The notes under the pieces were generated by a model, which did no database searches, was not told the DNA's origin, and saw nothing but the letters and a program-made list of their open reading frames with translations. Position numbers and translations under genes: made by a program. A DNA stretch of 64,000 bases, taken from positions 119,051 to 183,050 of the forward strand of contig NZ_JJML01000002.1 in NCBI RefSeq assembly GCF_000775285.1, written 5' to 3'. Shown here one piece after another: positions 17,342 to 27,444 of the stretch. The DNA comes from Neosynechococcus sphagnicola sy1 (GTDB lineage Bacteria > Cyanobacteriota > Cyanobacteriia > Neosynechococcales > Neosynechococcaceae). Every line of letters begins with the position of its first letter. The stretch's first letter is position 1.

Positions 17342-17815
17342 TCAATAGGTGGGGGATTCGTTTCTGGCAGAACCCGATGGATCGACTTGGCGGGCATACT
17401 CCCGAAATCGATCCAGATCGGCTTGGAGGGTAGACTCGACCACCCTCCCCAAGAACAGATTATCCATCAGTTGTCCTAGGATGCCAGGGATGGCATAGGC
17501 CACCGTGAGCTTGACAATGCTGTTGCTGCCCCGGTCATAGAAGCGAATCGCCCCCCGGTTGGGGAGTCCATCCACGGATTCCCATTGGATGATCTGGTGG
17601 GGCACGGTTTTGAGAATCCGCGACAGCCAGCTAAACTGCAACCCTCCCGAGGCCAGGGTCCAACGAGATAGTTCTGGGGTCTCCTCCAGAATTTTGACGG
17701 ATTGAATCCACTTCATCCATTGGGGCATCTGTTCTAGATCAGACCAGAGGTTCCAGGTCGTGGCAATGGGGACATCGACTTCAACTTGTACACTGTGTTC
17801 CAGCCAGTCAGACAT
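17342..17815 (-). CDS. SRPBCC (START-like) family protein
   Basis: A 157-aa polyketide-cyclase/dehydrase-like protein with a hydrophobic ligand cavity fold. Visible signatures are VEVDVPIATTWNLWSDLE, MPQWMKWIQSVKIL, IIQWESVDGLPNRGAI and the long C-terminal helix (LQADLDRFREYA). It follows zds by 60 bp on the same strand, an arrangement common in cyanobacteria, so a role linked to carotenoid or membrane metabolism is plausible but unproven. A short GA-rich run (two 12-bp units, about 17825-17848) occupies the gap. Confidence 0.8.
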   Translation of the reverse strand: MSDWLEHSVQVEVDVPIATTWNLWSDLEQMPQWMKWIQSVKILEETPELSRWTLASGGLQFSWLSRILKTVPHQIIQWESVDGLPNRGAIRFYDRGSNSIVKLTVAYAIPGILGQLMDNLFLGRVVESTLQADLDRFREYARQVDPSGSARNESPTY

Positions 17816-17874
17816 AGGAAAGGGGAGAGGGAGAGCGAGAGGGAGAGCGAGAGCACGGCATAGCTCCCAGCTGA

Positions 17875-19325
17875 TTAGGGCGTTGCGGGGGCAAGGGTTG
17901 ACAGAATCGCTTGGGCAGCCTGTCGCCCCGAGAGGGTGGCTCCTTCCATACTATCGATGTAGTCCTGCTGGGTGTAGCTTCCGGCCAGGAAAAAGTTGGC
18001 AATTGGGGTGGTTTGGGAGGGGCGATAACGATCCATTCCGGGGCCTTCTCGATAGAGAGACTGGGCCAGTTTCACCACACTGTACCAGGTCATCTTCAGT
18101 TCTCGGGCGGAGGGGAAAAAGATCTTGCACCTGCTGTAACACATGATCGGCGATCGCTTCATTGCTTTGCTTAATAAAAGGATACCCCCGGTGTCAACAC
18201 CAGTTGTAACAGCGACCCCTGTCCTGAACGGTAGTAGCTACCCGGACTGGTCAGGGCCAGATCGGCAAAGCATGAGAAGTCCGCATCGGGAGTATAGAGC
18301 AGATTATCCAAACCCGCAGCATGTTCCAGTTGTTGACGCTCAGCCTGATTGTGAAGTTCGGTCACCCAGCCATCAAACCGCAGTTGCACCGTGGCTACGG
18401 GCACCGTATCCAGCTGGTAGATATTGTCAAAGGTCTCCCACTGCCGCCAAGCCTGGGGGAGCAGGCGCTGAATCCCTGGGACATCACAGGCACAGACATA
18501 GGCATCAGCGGTGATCGTGGACGCTGTGTCTCCCTGGGCCACCACCAGTCCTGTAACCTGGGTGGTAGTCTTCGATGTGGCAAACAAAATCTCCCGTACC
18601 CGATGCCGAGTATGGATTTTAGCCCCCCGTTGTTGCAAATAATCCAGGATTGGCTGATGCAGATATTCCTGGGGCGACCCTTCCAGCATCCGTAACACCG
18701 AGGCTTCCGTACGGGCAGCAAAAAACTGAAAGATGGTGAGCATACAGCGAGCCGAAATTTGTTCGCAGTCAATAAATCCCAGGGCATAGGCAATGGGATT
18801 CCATAGACGCTGAATGCTGCCGTTGGAGCCACCATGCTGACGAAACCAGTCGGCAAAACTGATCCGATCCAGCTGCCGAATCGTCCCCATGGCCCCGTCA
18901 AAGTCCACCAAGCCTCTGACCAGGGGACTAATCCCCAGGGCGATCGCATTTTGGGCTTTATCCCGCAAGGACAGTTGGGAGGTGGTGAAAAATGCTTTTA
19001 AGCCATTGAGGGGAGCACCGGTGAGAAAGCGGAAATCCAGGGCTCCGAGGACACCGCCGTGATTGACAAAGGTGTGGACATGGTCTTTGAGCCGCAGATT
19101 TTCCAGGGCACCGACCTTGTCCATGAGGGCAAACAGCTGGTAGTAGCAACCAAAAAACACATGCAATCCCATTTCGATAGGGTTGTTCTCGGCATCGACC
19201 CAACTCCCCACCTTGCCCCCCACAAAGGGGCGGGACTCAAAAATTTCGACGCTGTGACCAGCATCGACGAGATCCACTGCCGTCGCCATGCCAGCCAGAC
19301 CCGCCCCAACAATTGCAACTCGCAT
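17875..19325 (-). CDS. zds: Zeta-carotene desaturase, two frameshifts
   Basis: FAD-dependent plant-type desaturase (CrtQ/ZDS) converting zeta-carotene to lycopene via neurosporene, at the thylakoid membrane. The N-terminus has the dinucleotide-binding motif [14 protein letters not shown] and [14 protein letters not shown]. The long middle frame ends after [11 protein letters not shown]. Reading A4 18176-18179 (plus strand) as A3, and G4 18112-18115 as G3, joins it to [40 protein letters not shown] and the terminal [19 protein letters not shown]. The restored length of about 483 aa is standard. Without this gene the cell could not make lycopene by the plant-type route, so the breaks are probably sequence errors. 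Confidence 0.92.
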
Positions 19326-19387
19326 TCTGAGACTTGTTCCTGATGAGTATTCGTTACATATTTTAAAGAGTTTTGCAGCCCCCGCCG

Positions 19388-21468
19388 TCAGTGGTTGCTG
19401 ACGGCGATCGCCTGGGGATCTCGCAAACTGATCTCCTGGAATTGAATAAAATCTTGTCGGGGATCGGAATGACTGACCCGAATTTCGAGGCGATCGCCGG
19501 GTTCAATGCCACGGTTAAACCGCATCGCCAGTTCCAAGCCTAAATCCTCGATCAGAATTAATCCCAGGTTTTCATGCTCCCGCAACCAGCGCAACATCAG
19601 GGCTTGCCACACCATTTGGGAATGGCGACGCAGGTACTCTAAGCCCCAATAACGGTTTGTTTGCCGTTCCACTAGGGTGGCTTCCTGCACCGTCGAGCTG
19701 ATACTCTGAACCAGATCCTTCATTTGATCCAGGGAAAAGGGCAGTAGATCGCCCCGCAGGTGAGCCTTAATCTGGAAATGAGCCAGCAGATCACTGTAAC
19801 GGCGAATCGGAGACGTTACCTGGGTATAGGTATCTAAGCCGAGACTGGCATGGCGAGCGGGCTGAATGCTGAGTTCACTCCGGGGCATGCAGCGACGAAT
19901 GGCACAGGCACGCACCGGTCCAGGGGGGAGTTGCAGCAGTTCCCCATCGGAGGGCAGTTCCGGCTGGGGTTGGTTGCGGAAAGGCAGGGGAAGATTATGG
20001 GCGCGGCCATAGCGACCGGCCACCTCTCCCGCCAAAATCATCATTTCAGCTACCATCTGCCGCGATAGAGAATCATCCAGGACTTGAATGGTGATCTCGT
20101 CATCACAAACCTTAATGGAAGACTCCGGCATATTAATGCTAATCGCCCCTTGGGACTGACGCCAGGTACGTCGGCACTTGGCTCTGGCCGCGATCGCCGC
20201 TAATTCCGGCTCCGCCTCAATTCCCAGTTCCAGCATTTCATCGACATCCTCGTAGGTCAGTCGATAGGTGGGCTTAATCAGACTGGCGTGAATCCCATAC
20301 TCCACTACAGCTCCCTCTGAGTCGAGGATGATGCCAAAACTGAGGGCAAAGCACTCCCGTCCCTGCACCAAACTCATTGGCCCAGTTGCCAACTCCACGG
20401 GGAACATGGGAATCATGCCCGTGGGCAGATACAGGGTGGTGCTGCGGCGACGGGCTTCCAGATCCAGGTGATCCCCAGGAGCCAACCAGCGGGTGGGGTC
20501 GGCAATATGAATCCACAGCCGTTCCCGACCATCGCTCAAGTATTCCAGACTCAGACCATCATCAATTTCACGGGTACTCTCATCGTCAATCGTGTAGACC
20601 TTGAGCGTGGTTAGATCCAGACGCTCAACATTGGAGTCAGGTAGGGATGAATGCAGACGATGATCAGCCAATTCCAGCACCTGTGGAGGAAAGTGAAGCG
20701 GGATCTGACTGCGACGCAGAAAGAGATTCTCATGGGGACTCCACAGATCCAGATCTACTAATAACTGGAAGGCGGCCTGGGACGTTTGAGGGCGCTCCAA
20801 GGCTGTCAAAAGTTCTAGAGCTGGGGTGCGGTGTGACGCTTCTTCTCCCAGGGTAGCAAACCGCTCCAAAGACTCAATACGAGGACGGAACTTCGCCAAG
20901 TCGGACACAATGCCATCAGTTGGTGGCAGCTCGGGGGGAGAGGGGTTGCCGCTGATAGCCCCTGCTGCCGCTGCAATTGTTGACGGATCAGCGCCAAGAA
21001 TTCCTGCCATTCTTGCTGGCGCTGCTGCTCCATTTCCAGTTGATGCTTGAGTTCTGCAACCTGAACCGCAGAGCGAGGTTCATAGCCCTCCCCTTTTTGC
21101 TTAAAGTACAACTTATCGTCCGCCAACAGCACGTGGGCGGCATAGAGCAAGGGGGGGTCCTGTGCTGAAAACAGTAGCAGTGCCAAACTGGTGGGAGTAA
21201 CAATTTCTCCGGCTTCCACCAGCAATTCCCAGGCCACTTCTAAGGCGGCTGGGTCTAGATAGGGCTGCACCTGCTGCCAAAACTTAGAAAGATCGGCAGG
21301 ACGATAGAGTTGCCCGGACACCTCATAGGTAATCTGTCGGGGATGAATGGTATGGGATTGACCCCGTTGATCGGTTACAATCCAGTGTTTCTTACCCTCT
21401 GGACGCTCGGCAACCGCCAGATGTCGGTCGCTGTGCAGACGAAATTCAATGAGAGTTCCCTTCTCCAT
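19388..21468 (-). CDS. rnb: RNase II/R family exoribonuclease, frameshift at 20933-20938
   Basis: 3'-5' exoribonuclease with an N-terminal domain ([15 protein letters not shown]..., residues 1-170) and the RNB catalytic domain carrying [15 protein letters not shown] with metal-binding aspartates, [26 protein letters not shown] and a C-terminal S1-like barrel ([15 protein letters not shown]). The two frames join if the G6 run at 20933-20938 is read as G7. The restored length is about 693 aa. The order rpmG-rpsR-rnb on one strand is typical for cyanobacteria. RNase II versus RNase R cannot be separated with certainty here. Confidence 0.88.
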
Positions 21469-21523
21469 TCAGACCTTAAGGGTGCGGTTGCAATAGTTGC
21501 CCATCCACTCTATACCCTAGCGT

Positions 21524-21742
21524 CTAACCCTCTTGGTTAATAAACGGTAATAAAGCCAAGAGGCGAGCCCTTTTAATTGCAGCTGTTAAATCGCGCTGCT
21601 GCTTGGCGGTTAAACCAGTGATCCGCCGGGGTAAGATTTTGCCCCGTTCGGTGACGAACTTCCGCAGGAGATCGACATCTTTGTAGTCGATGGGTTCGTC
21701 GGGTTTGATCGGGGAAACACGTTGACGGAAGAAGTTAGCCAT
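21524..21742 (-). CDS. rpsR: 30S ribosomal protein S18
   Basis: Small-subunit protein that binds next to S6. The 72-aa product starts at [20 protein letters not shown] and contains the signature [20 protein letters not shown] and [18 protein letters not shown]. The start is ATG 21742; an upstream in-frame ATG (21754) adds four residues. It lies between rpmG and rnb. Confidence 0.97.
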   Translation of the reverse strand: MANFFRQRVSPIKPDEPIDYKDVDLLRKFVTERGKILPRRITGLTAKQQRDLTAAIKRARLLALLPFINQEG

Positions 21743-21819
21743 AGCGAAGTACAACCCAAAACAAGTTCAAGAGATAGACGACGAGGAACGGCGATAGTTA
21801 ACCAAGATTCCTTAGAACC

Positions 21820-22008
21820 CTACTTAATTTCTTTGTGAGCCGTGTGCTTATTGCAGTGGGGACAAAACTTCTTCAGTTCTATCCGAGCCGTGGTGTTACG
21901 ACGGTTCTTGGTGGTGGTATAACGGGAAACACCGGGCGATCGCTTATTGGAATTGCTGCGACACTCGGTACATTCCAGCGTAATGATGATGCGGACGCCC
22001 TTAGCCAT
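21820..22008 (-). CDS. rpmG: 50S ribosomal protein L33
   Basis: Large-subunit zinc-type L33 of 62 aa. Two CxxC pairs ([16 protein letters not shown]) show it is the zinc-binding paralogue. The rest reads [20 protein letters not shown]. It forms an operon with rpsR, 77 bp downstream. Confidence 0.97.
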   Translation of the reverse strand: MAKGVRIIITLECTECRSNSNKRSPGVSRYTTTKNRRNTTARIELKKFCPHCNKHTAHKEIK

Positions 22009-22049
22009 AGTTTCAGATCGGGGGTGAACTAAATTTTAGACACAAACTT

Positions 22050-22596
22050 TTATTGTTTCATACGACGGCTCACTTCCGCAACCATCTTTTTTAATTTCAG
22101 GTCTAGGGAGTAACCCCGCCGACTGGCTACCACCAGGGTTCCGGCGACGCGATCGTGGAGGGCCTGTCGTTGCAGGGGGTCTACCCAGGCGGGGAGACAG
22201 TCGATCACGAGGGGTAGCACCAACAGCATCACCCCGGCGTTGGTGGGGGATAGATTGGTCAGCCCTAGCACCACCAGCAACGCCCCCAACCCAGCAATGC
22301 CCTCCCGTTTTGCCAGCTCCAGCAGCCCCGGCCCTCGACCGTAGCGAGTTTCGACCACCTTCATATCCAGTGCCCAACGACCCAAACTTTGGCCCTGGTT
22401 CTGGTAAGTCACCAGCACCCGGGCGATCAGCCACACCAGCATAAAAACTGAGGCTCTGGGTCACCTGAACCCCAGGATTGGTGCCGCCGAAGGGGGAACT
22501 AATCAGCCAGACCGTCACAAAATCAATGGCAAAGGCCGCTGCGCGGCGGCCCATAGGTACCCTGGGATAGCGATTGGCTACAAGTTCACTCCGCAT
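22050..22596 (-). CDS. RDD family membrane protein, frameshift at 22443-22447
   Basis: Protein of about 182 aa with the RDD-family arrangement: a polar N-terminus with RYPRVPMGRRAAAFAIDFV (the Arg and Asp of the RDD motif), then helices and the QNQGQSLGRWALDMKVV segment, a hydrophobic block (VVLGLTNLSPTNAGVMLLVL) and DPLQRQALHDRVAGTLVV. The halves join when the A5 run at 22443-22447 is read as A4, giving VTQSLSFMLVWLIARVL. Function unknown; some RDD proteins are sodium/proton exchangers or channel-like. Confidence 0.8.
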
Positions 22597-22691
22597 AACG
22601 ATGATTGCGACGGATCTCTCCCATCTTAGGGGGTTCAGCGATCGCAGCGGTCACTGTTTTGGAGAAGGTGCGATATCCATCGCTGGCAAGG

Positions 22692-24218
22692 TTAAGCGCC
22701 GACTGCTTCCTTGGCTGCGTACATCACTTCCAGGGTGATCTCATTCATCCCCCGCTCACGGGCAAACTTCTCAGTGTTCCGTTTCACCTTACCGCGCACA
22801 AAACCCGGTACTTTATTCAACTCGGCTTGGGCTTCGCGATTCCAGTTGAGGTCAGAACCAGCGGAGATGCCTTTGTGGATCACTTCCTTGGTGTCATGCC
22901 CCCCAAAGATCTCTAACAGGTGGTCTTCCATGCCCAGGGTAAAGGAGTTGTAAACCAGATCGGTGAGTTGGTTGGTGCCTTCATACCCCAGGAAGGGCTT
23001 GTAGCCAATGGGGAAGTTCTGGATGTGGATGGGGGCAGCAATCACACCGCAGGGAATATTCAGGCGTTTGCCGACATGGCGCTCCATTTGGGTTCCAAAG
23101 ATGGCTGAGGGTTCTACACGGGCGATCGCATCCCCAACTAGGCCATGATCATCGGTAATCAAGACCTCATCGCAGTACTCACTGACTTCTTGCCGGAACC
23201 AGTCGGCATCGTATTTACAGTAGGTGCCCGCCCAAACCACATGGATGCCCATTTCCCGAGCTAACACTTTGGTCATGGCCGCTGCATGGGTATTGTCTCC
23301 ATACACAACCGCTTTTTTGCCCGTGAGATTTTGGCAGTCAATGGAACGGGAGAACCAAGCTGCCTGGGACACATAGAGGGTTTGGTTGTTGATGTAGTCC
23401 TCATAGTTGACATCGGCTCCCTGCTCGTTGATTACCTGCTGAATTTTCCGCAGACAACGGGCGGTCTCAACCACGCCCATGGGGGTAATGTCGATGCAAG
23501 GAGTGCCAAACTCCTGGTGCAAATATTCAGCCGTCATTAGACCGATTTCCCGATAGGGCACAAGGTTAAACCAGGCCTGGGGGAGTTTCTTGATTTCGTG
23601 AACCGATGCTCCCTCAGGGATGACCGCATTGACTGCAATCCCCAGATCCGCCATCAATCGCTTGAGCTCGGTGCAGTCATGCTGATTGTGGAAGCCCAGA
23701 GTGGTCATCCCCAGGATGTTGACGGAAGGCTTGGCAGTTTTGCCCTCCGGGAGTTCCCCTTTCTTGCGCGCTTTTTCAATGTAGTAATGAACGATTTGCT
23801 GGAGGGTGCGATCGGCGGCCTGCAACTCGTTGACGCGATAGTGGTTGACATCGGCCAGCATCACATCGCCTTGAGCCTCAATCTGCGCCCGATCCACAAA
23901 GTTTTGCAGGTCTTCTTGCAGAATGCTGGAGGTGCAGGTGGGAGTGAGCACAATCAAGTCTGGATGCTCTTCACTATCCTTGCGGGTAATATTATCGACG
24001 ACTTTTTCTTGGGAACCACGGGCTAAAACGTTGCGATCCACCACACTGGTGGTGACGGGGGTAAAATTCCGCTCCCGTTCCAACATCGAACGCATGACGT
24101 TGAAGTAGTCGTCTCCCAGAGGCGCATGCATAATGGCGTGGACGTTTTTAAAGGAGCTGGCAATGCGAAGTGTACCAATGTGGGCGGGACCAGCATACAT
24201 CCAGTAAGCCAATTTCAT
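22692..24218 (-). CDS. chlB: Light-independent protochlorophyllide reductase subunit B
   Basis: Subunit of the catalytic NB-protein (ChlN-ChlB) of the dark-operative reductase, which reduces ring D of protochlorophyllide using electrons from ChlL. The 508-aa length matches the family. Signatures: [34 protein letters not shown] with the cysteine that joins the shared 4Fe-4S cluster, [17 protein letters not shown] and [18 protein letters not shown]. chlL and chlN are not in the window, so the subunits are dispersed. No frame problems. Confidence 0.98.
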   Translation of the reverse strand: MKLAYWMYAGPAHIGTLRIASSFKNVHAIMHAPLGDDYFNVMRSMLERERNFTPVTTSVVDRNVLARGSQEKVVDNITRKDSEEHPDLIVLTPTCTSSILQEDLQNFVDRAQIEAQGDVMLADVNHYRVNELQAADRTLQQIVHYYIEKARKKGELPEGKTAKPSVNILGMTTLGFHNQHDCTELKRLMADLGIAVNAVIPEGASVHEIKKLPQAWFNLVPYREIGLMTAEYLHQEFGTPCIDITPMGVVETARCLRKIQQVINEQGADVNYEDYINNQTLYVSQAAWFSRSIDCQNLTGKKAVVYGDNTHAAAMTKVLAREMGIHVVWAGTYCKYDADWFRQEVSEYCDEVLITDDHGLVGDAIARVEPSAIFGTQMERHVGKRLNIPCGVIAAPIHIQNFPIGYKPFLGYEGTNQLTDLVYNSFTLGMEDHLLEIFGGHDTKEVIHKGISAGSDLNWNREAQAELNKVPGFVRGKVKRNTEKFARERGMNEITLEVMYAAKEAVGA

Positions 24219-24585
24219 AGGGTGCCTCTCTTATGCGGGGTTCGGTCAGGGTCGGGAGCAGGGACAGGGGATGATAATGCCTCTCAATTTTCTCAGACCG
24301 AGTCCTCCTATGGGCAACCCTGACCCCGATGGGTTGATGTAGAAAATCGATCCCCAAACTCCTTTGAACCCTTACTGGACAGAGCATACACCACCCCAAA
24401 TCTAGGGGGACTTCCCCGCCGGACTTGCAATGATTCTTAATGGCTAGAGATATCCTGGGACGCTTATCTAGAGAGGAATTTGGGATATTCATTCCATTCC
24501 CTCTATGGCAGCCCCATCATCAGTCACCTGTTCCCAGATTGCTATAATCGCCACGGTTGCCAGGTGTAACACAGGTTGGGATCGG

Positions 24586-25491
24586 ATGAAATATATAGAC
24601 AATAAATTCCACAGGGCGCTGACCCCGTACCTGTTTTTGTTGCCCGCCTTGTTGGTCTTGAGCCTGACCGTTTTCTGGCCTGGCATTCAGGCGTTTTACC
24701 TCAGCTTTACCCGATTTGAATACGACCTCACCCAGGCACCAGAGTGGGTGGGACTGGCGAACTTTCACCGCCTCTGGGGCGATCGCGTCTTTTGGCAAAC
24801 CCTGGGGAATACCCTGATCTACCTGGTGGGGGTGGTGCCCGTTTTGGTGACCCTACCTTTGGGGTTGGCGATTCTCGTGAACCAAAAACTCCGGGGGATT
24901 CGCTGGTTTCGCGCCGCCTACTACACCCCGGTTGTGATTTCCATGGTGGTGGCTGGCATTGCCTGGAGATGGCTCTACGCTGAGAATGGCTTGCTCAACC
25001 AATGGCTCCAGGTGCTACCCCTGGGGTTGGGCAGGGATGGCATTCCCTGGCTCACCAGTCCCCGTTGGGCAATCTTTAGTGTCATGGCAGTGACCATCTG
25101 GAAAGGATTGGGCTACTACATGGTGATCTATCTGGCGGGCTTGCAATCGATTCCCGCAGATCTCTATGAAGCCGCCGCCATCGATGGTTCCGATGGGGTA
25201 GGTCAACACTGGGATATTACCGTGCCACTGATGCGGCCCTACCTGCTCTTAGTGGCAGTGATTTCAGCGATTTCAGCCACAAAGGTGTTTGAAGAGGTCT
25301 ACATCATGACCCAGGGGGGACCACGCAATAGTTCCAAAACCATTGTCTATTACCTCTACGAACAAGCATTTCAAAATCTAGAAATGAGCTACGCCTGTAC
25401 CATCGGGCTGGTGCTGTTCTTATTGATTTTAGGGTTATCGATTTTAAACCTCTGGATTTCGGATCGACGGAAGCGACAGGCAGCCTCCTAG
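24586..25491 (+). CDS. Sugar ABC transporter permease (MalF/UgpA type)
   Basis: Inner-membrane permease of about 301 aa with six helices and the ATPase-contacting EAA loop (EAAAIDGSDGVGQHWDITVP). The opening LTPYLFLLPALLVLSLTVFW is typical for carbohydrate uptake systems (CUT1). Start ATG 24586 (MKYIDNKF) is preferred; ATG 24505 would add 27 unconvincing residues. Binding protein, partner permease and ATPase genes are not nearby, so the substrate is open. Its stop overlaps the stop of the convergent menE gene. Confidence 0.88.
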   Translation: MKYIDNKFHRALTPYLFLLPALLVLSLTVFWPGIQAFYLSFTRFEYDLTQAPEWVGLANFHRLWGDRVFWQTLGNTLIYLVGVVPVLVTLPLGLAILVNQKLRGIRWFRAAYYTPVVISMVVAGIAWRWLYAENGLLNQWLQVLPLGLGRDGIPWLTSPRWAIFSVMAVTIWKGLGYYMVIYLAGLQSIPADLYEAAAIDGSDGVGQHWDITVPLMRPYLLLVAVISAISATKVFEEVYIMTQGGPRNSSKTIVYYLYEQAFQNLEMSYACTIGLVLFLLILGLSILNLWISDRRKRQAAS

Positions 25492-26969
25492 GGTTTAGTC
25501 ATCCGGTGATCGGTACAGGCTTGTTGGGCGATCGCCACTACCTGGGGATAATTCACCTTTCCCTGGACATTCCGGGGGAGGTCGGCAACGGGAATCCAAT
25601 GTTTGGGATGCTTGAAGCGGCTCAGGCGATCTGCGATCGCTGCCTTGAGGGTAGCAGGTAAAACCCAGGGATCATAGGGGACGTAAACCGCTGCAACCGC
25701 CTGTCCCCACGCTGGATCGGCCAGACCCACAACGCAGACATCTTGAACCAGTTGGGTCTCCCGCAGAGCAGCCTCCACCTCCCCTGGAAAAACCCTTCTA
25801 CCCCTCCGGTGATGATCTTGCTGCTGTTGCGACCGAGAATGTGTAAGCAGCCATCGCCATCGAGCCAGCCCTGATCGTCGGTTTGAAACCCATCACCATG
25901 AAAGCCACTGCCAGGAGCATCGGGATAGTAACCCAGCGCCAGGGACGGAGCTTGAATGTCGATGGTTCCAGGTTGGTTGAGCGGGAGTGGCTGACCTGTT
26001 GGATCACAGATGCGGACATGGGCATGGGGAAGCACTGACCCACAATGGCTCTGTCCCTGTAAGAAGGCCTGCGGTCGCAGGGTGGCAATCTGGGCAGCGG
26101 TTTCCGTCATCCCGTAGGTCAAGGCTAGGGGAATGCCAGAGGCTCTGGCTTGGGTTAGCAACTCCGGCCACGGCGGTGCTCCCCCTAAAAAGACCGTACG
26201 AAAACGAGACAGCCAACCTCCGCCCTCTGGATGCCCTAGTAAGCGTTGCAGCTGGGTCGGTACCAAGGAGAGAAAAAAACCCGCTCTGGTTGCAGCCTCC
26301 CCGAGGGGTGCCGTGGCGATACTCGCAGCACTATCAAGCAACGGCAGATCCGCAACACCCATGACCATTGCCCCAAAGGGCAACACCACAAACGTCTCCC
26401 CCGGTTACCAGCGATCGCAGAAACTGCATCAAACCGCTGACATGGTAAAGGGGCAATACACAACAGGAGTGGATAGTCTCCCCTTGCAGGTGCTGCCTCA
26501 ACCCCTGAACCGCCGCCATCAGGGTTTCCCAGGTATGGATGGCAAACCGGATGTTGCCGGAAGATCCCCCCGGTGGGGATCAGAATTCTGCACTGGGTTG
26601 TAGGAATCGAGACGCTAGAGGCGGCCACCTCCTCTGGGCTGGGCAGATAGTGATGCTCTGCCAACCCCCCAGATGCCATGGGGTTGACTCTGCTCTAACA
26701 CCCCTTGGAGTTCGCGGGGGGCCCAGTCGGGATTCCCTAAAAACCAGCGTACAATCTACACCTGCAGCAACTGTCAACCCGGCCAGGAAGTTCAGGGGCT
26801 CCCGCTCCATCAGCAAAATTCTGGGATGGGGATGCCGAGCTTTCAGATCCCTCAAATGAGCTTGGTGTTGGGCGAGGCAAACCTGAAGGCGATCGCGATC
26901 GCAGTTGAGCCAATGCGCCGCTGCCCAGGCTTCCATGTGCTTGAGAGACTCCACCCCACCAGCAAGCAT
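25488..26969 (-). CDS. menE: o-Succinylbenzoate-CoA ligase, five frameshifts
   Basis: AMP-forming acyl-CoA ligase of phylloquinone synthesis. Pieces in three frames line up in order: HWLNCDRDRLQVCLAQHQ, ILLMEREPLNFLAGLTVAAG, a middle part with PSPEEVAASSVSIPTTQCRI, HSCCVLPLYHVSGLMQFLRS, the motif ALTYGMTETAAQIA, the Asp in FQTDDQGWLDGDGCLHILGR, and the C-terminal lid (VVGLADPAWGQAV, LPRNVQGKVNY with the catalytic lysine). Breaks map to 26739-26743, 26665-26670, 26566-26571, 26398-26402 (one extra base each) and about 25788-25795 (one missing). The restored length of about 493 aa is normal. The identification as menE rests on domain type and overall match; another small acyl-CoA ligase is possible. 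Confidence 0.78.
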
Positions 26970-26976
26970 AGAGTTG

Positions 26977-27327
26977 CTACCTTAGATCGACCTCACAACC
27001 ATCCCCTAGCCCAATCAGGGTATAGATCCGTTTTTCCAGGTGCTCCACCCTGGCATGATTTTGTGCCTGTTGATGGGACAGCCGTACTTCAACCATGGCT
27101 AGGCGTTCTGTCAGGTGGAGGATATTGGCGTGGGCCAGTTCCATGAGGGTTTGATACTTTTCAATACGATCCAGGGCTTTCGTCCCCGCCGCTGTTTGCT
27201 GCTCCAATTGCTGCAGCGTCCCGCCCAATTTCCCCTGAATGGCCCGAATGATCCGAAGGGAGCGACGATTTTTGGCTTGTTTGTCCCTGATGCGGCTGAG
27301 GCAAAGCGGTGGCAGATCGCGAGTCAT
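26977..27327 (-). CDS. Coiled-coil hypothetical protein, 116 aa
   Basis: Small basic-to-polar protein predicted to be nearly all helix, with heptad-like stretches (IQGKLGGTLQQLEQQTAAG, RIEKYQTLMELAHANILHL, RVEHLEKRIYTLIGL). No signal peptide or membrane segment. I do not recognise the family. It ends 8 bp before menE on the same strand and is probably in its operon. Confidence 0.6.
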   Translation of the reverse strand: MTRDLPPLCLSRIRDKQAKNRRSLRIIRAIQGKLGGTLQQLEQQTAAGTKALDRIEKYQTLMELAHANILHLTERLAMVEVRLSHQQAQNHARVEHLEKRIYTLIGLGDGCEVDLR

Positions 27328-27444
27328 AGGGTCGGGGAAACGTTGTTCTTCATTGTGCCATCCCCGTTACCATCAGGATGCACTGTGATCCAAAAAGTTA
27401 CTGGCGGGGATCATCCCCCCGCTTGGTTCTGACCCTGGGGAGGG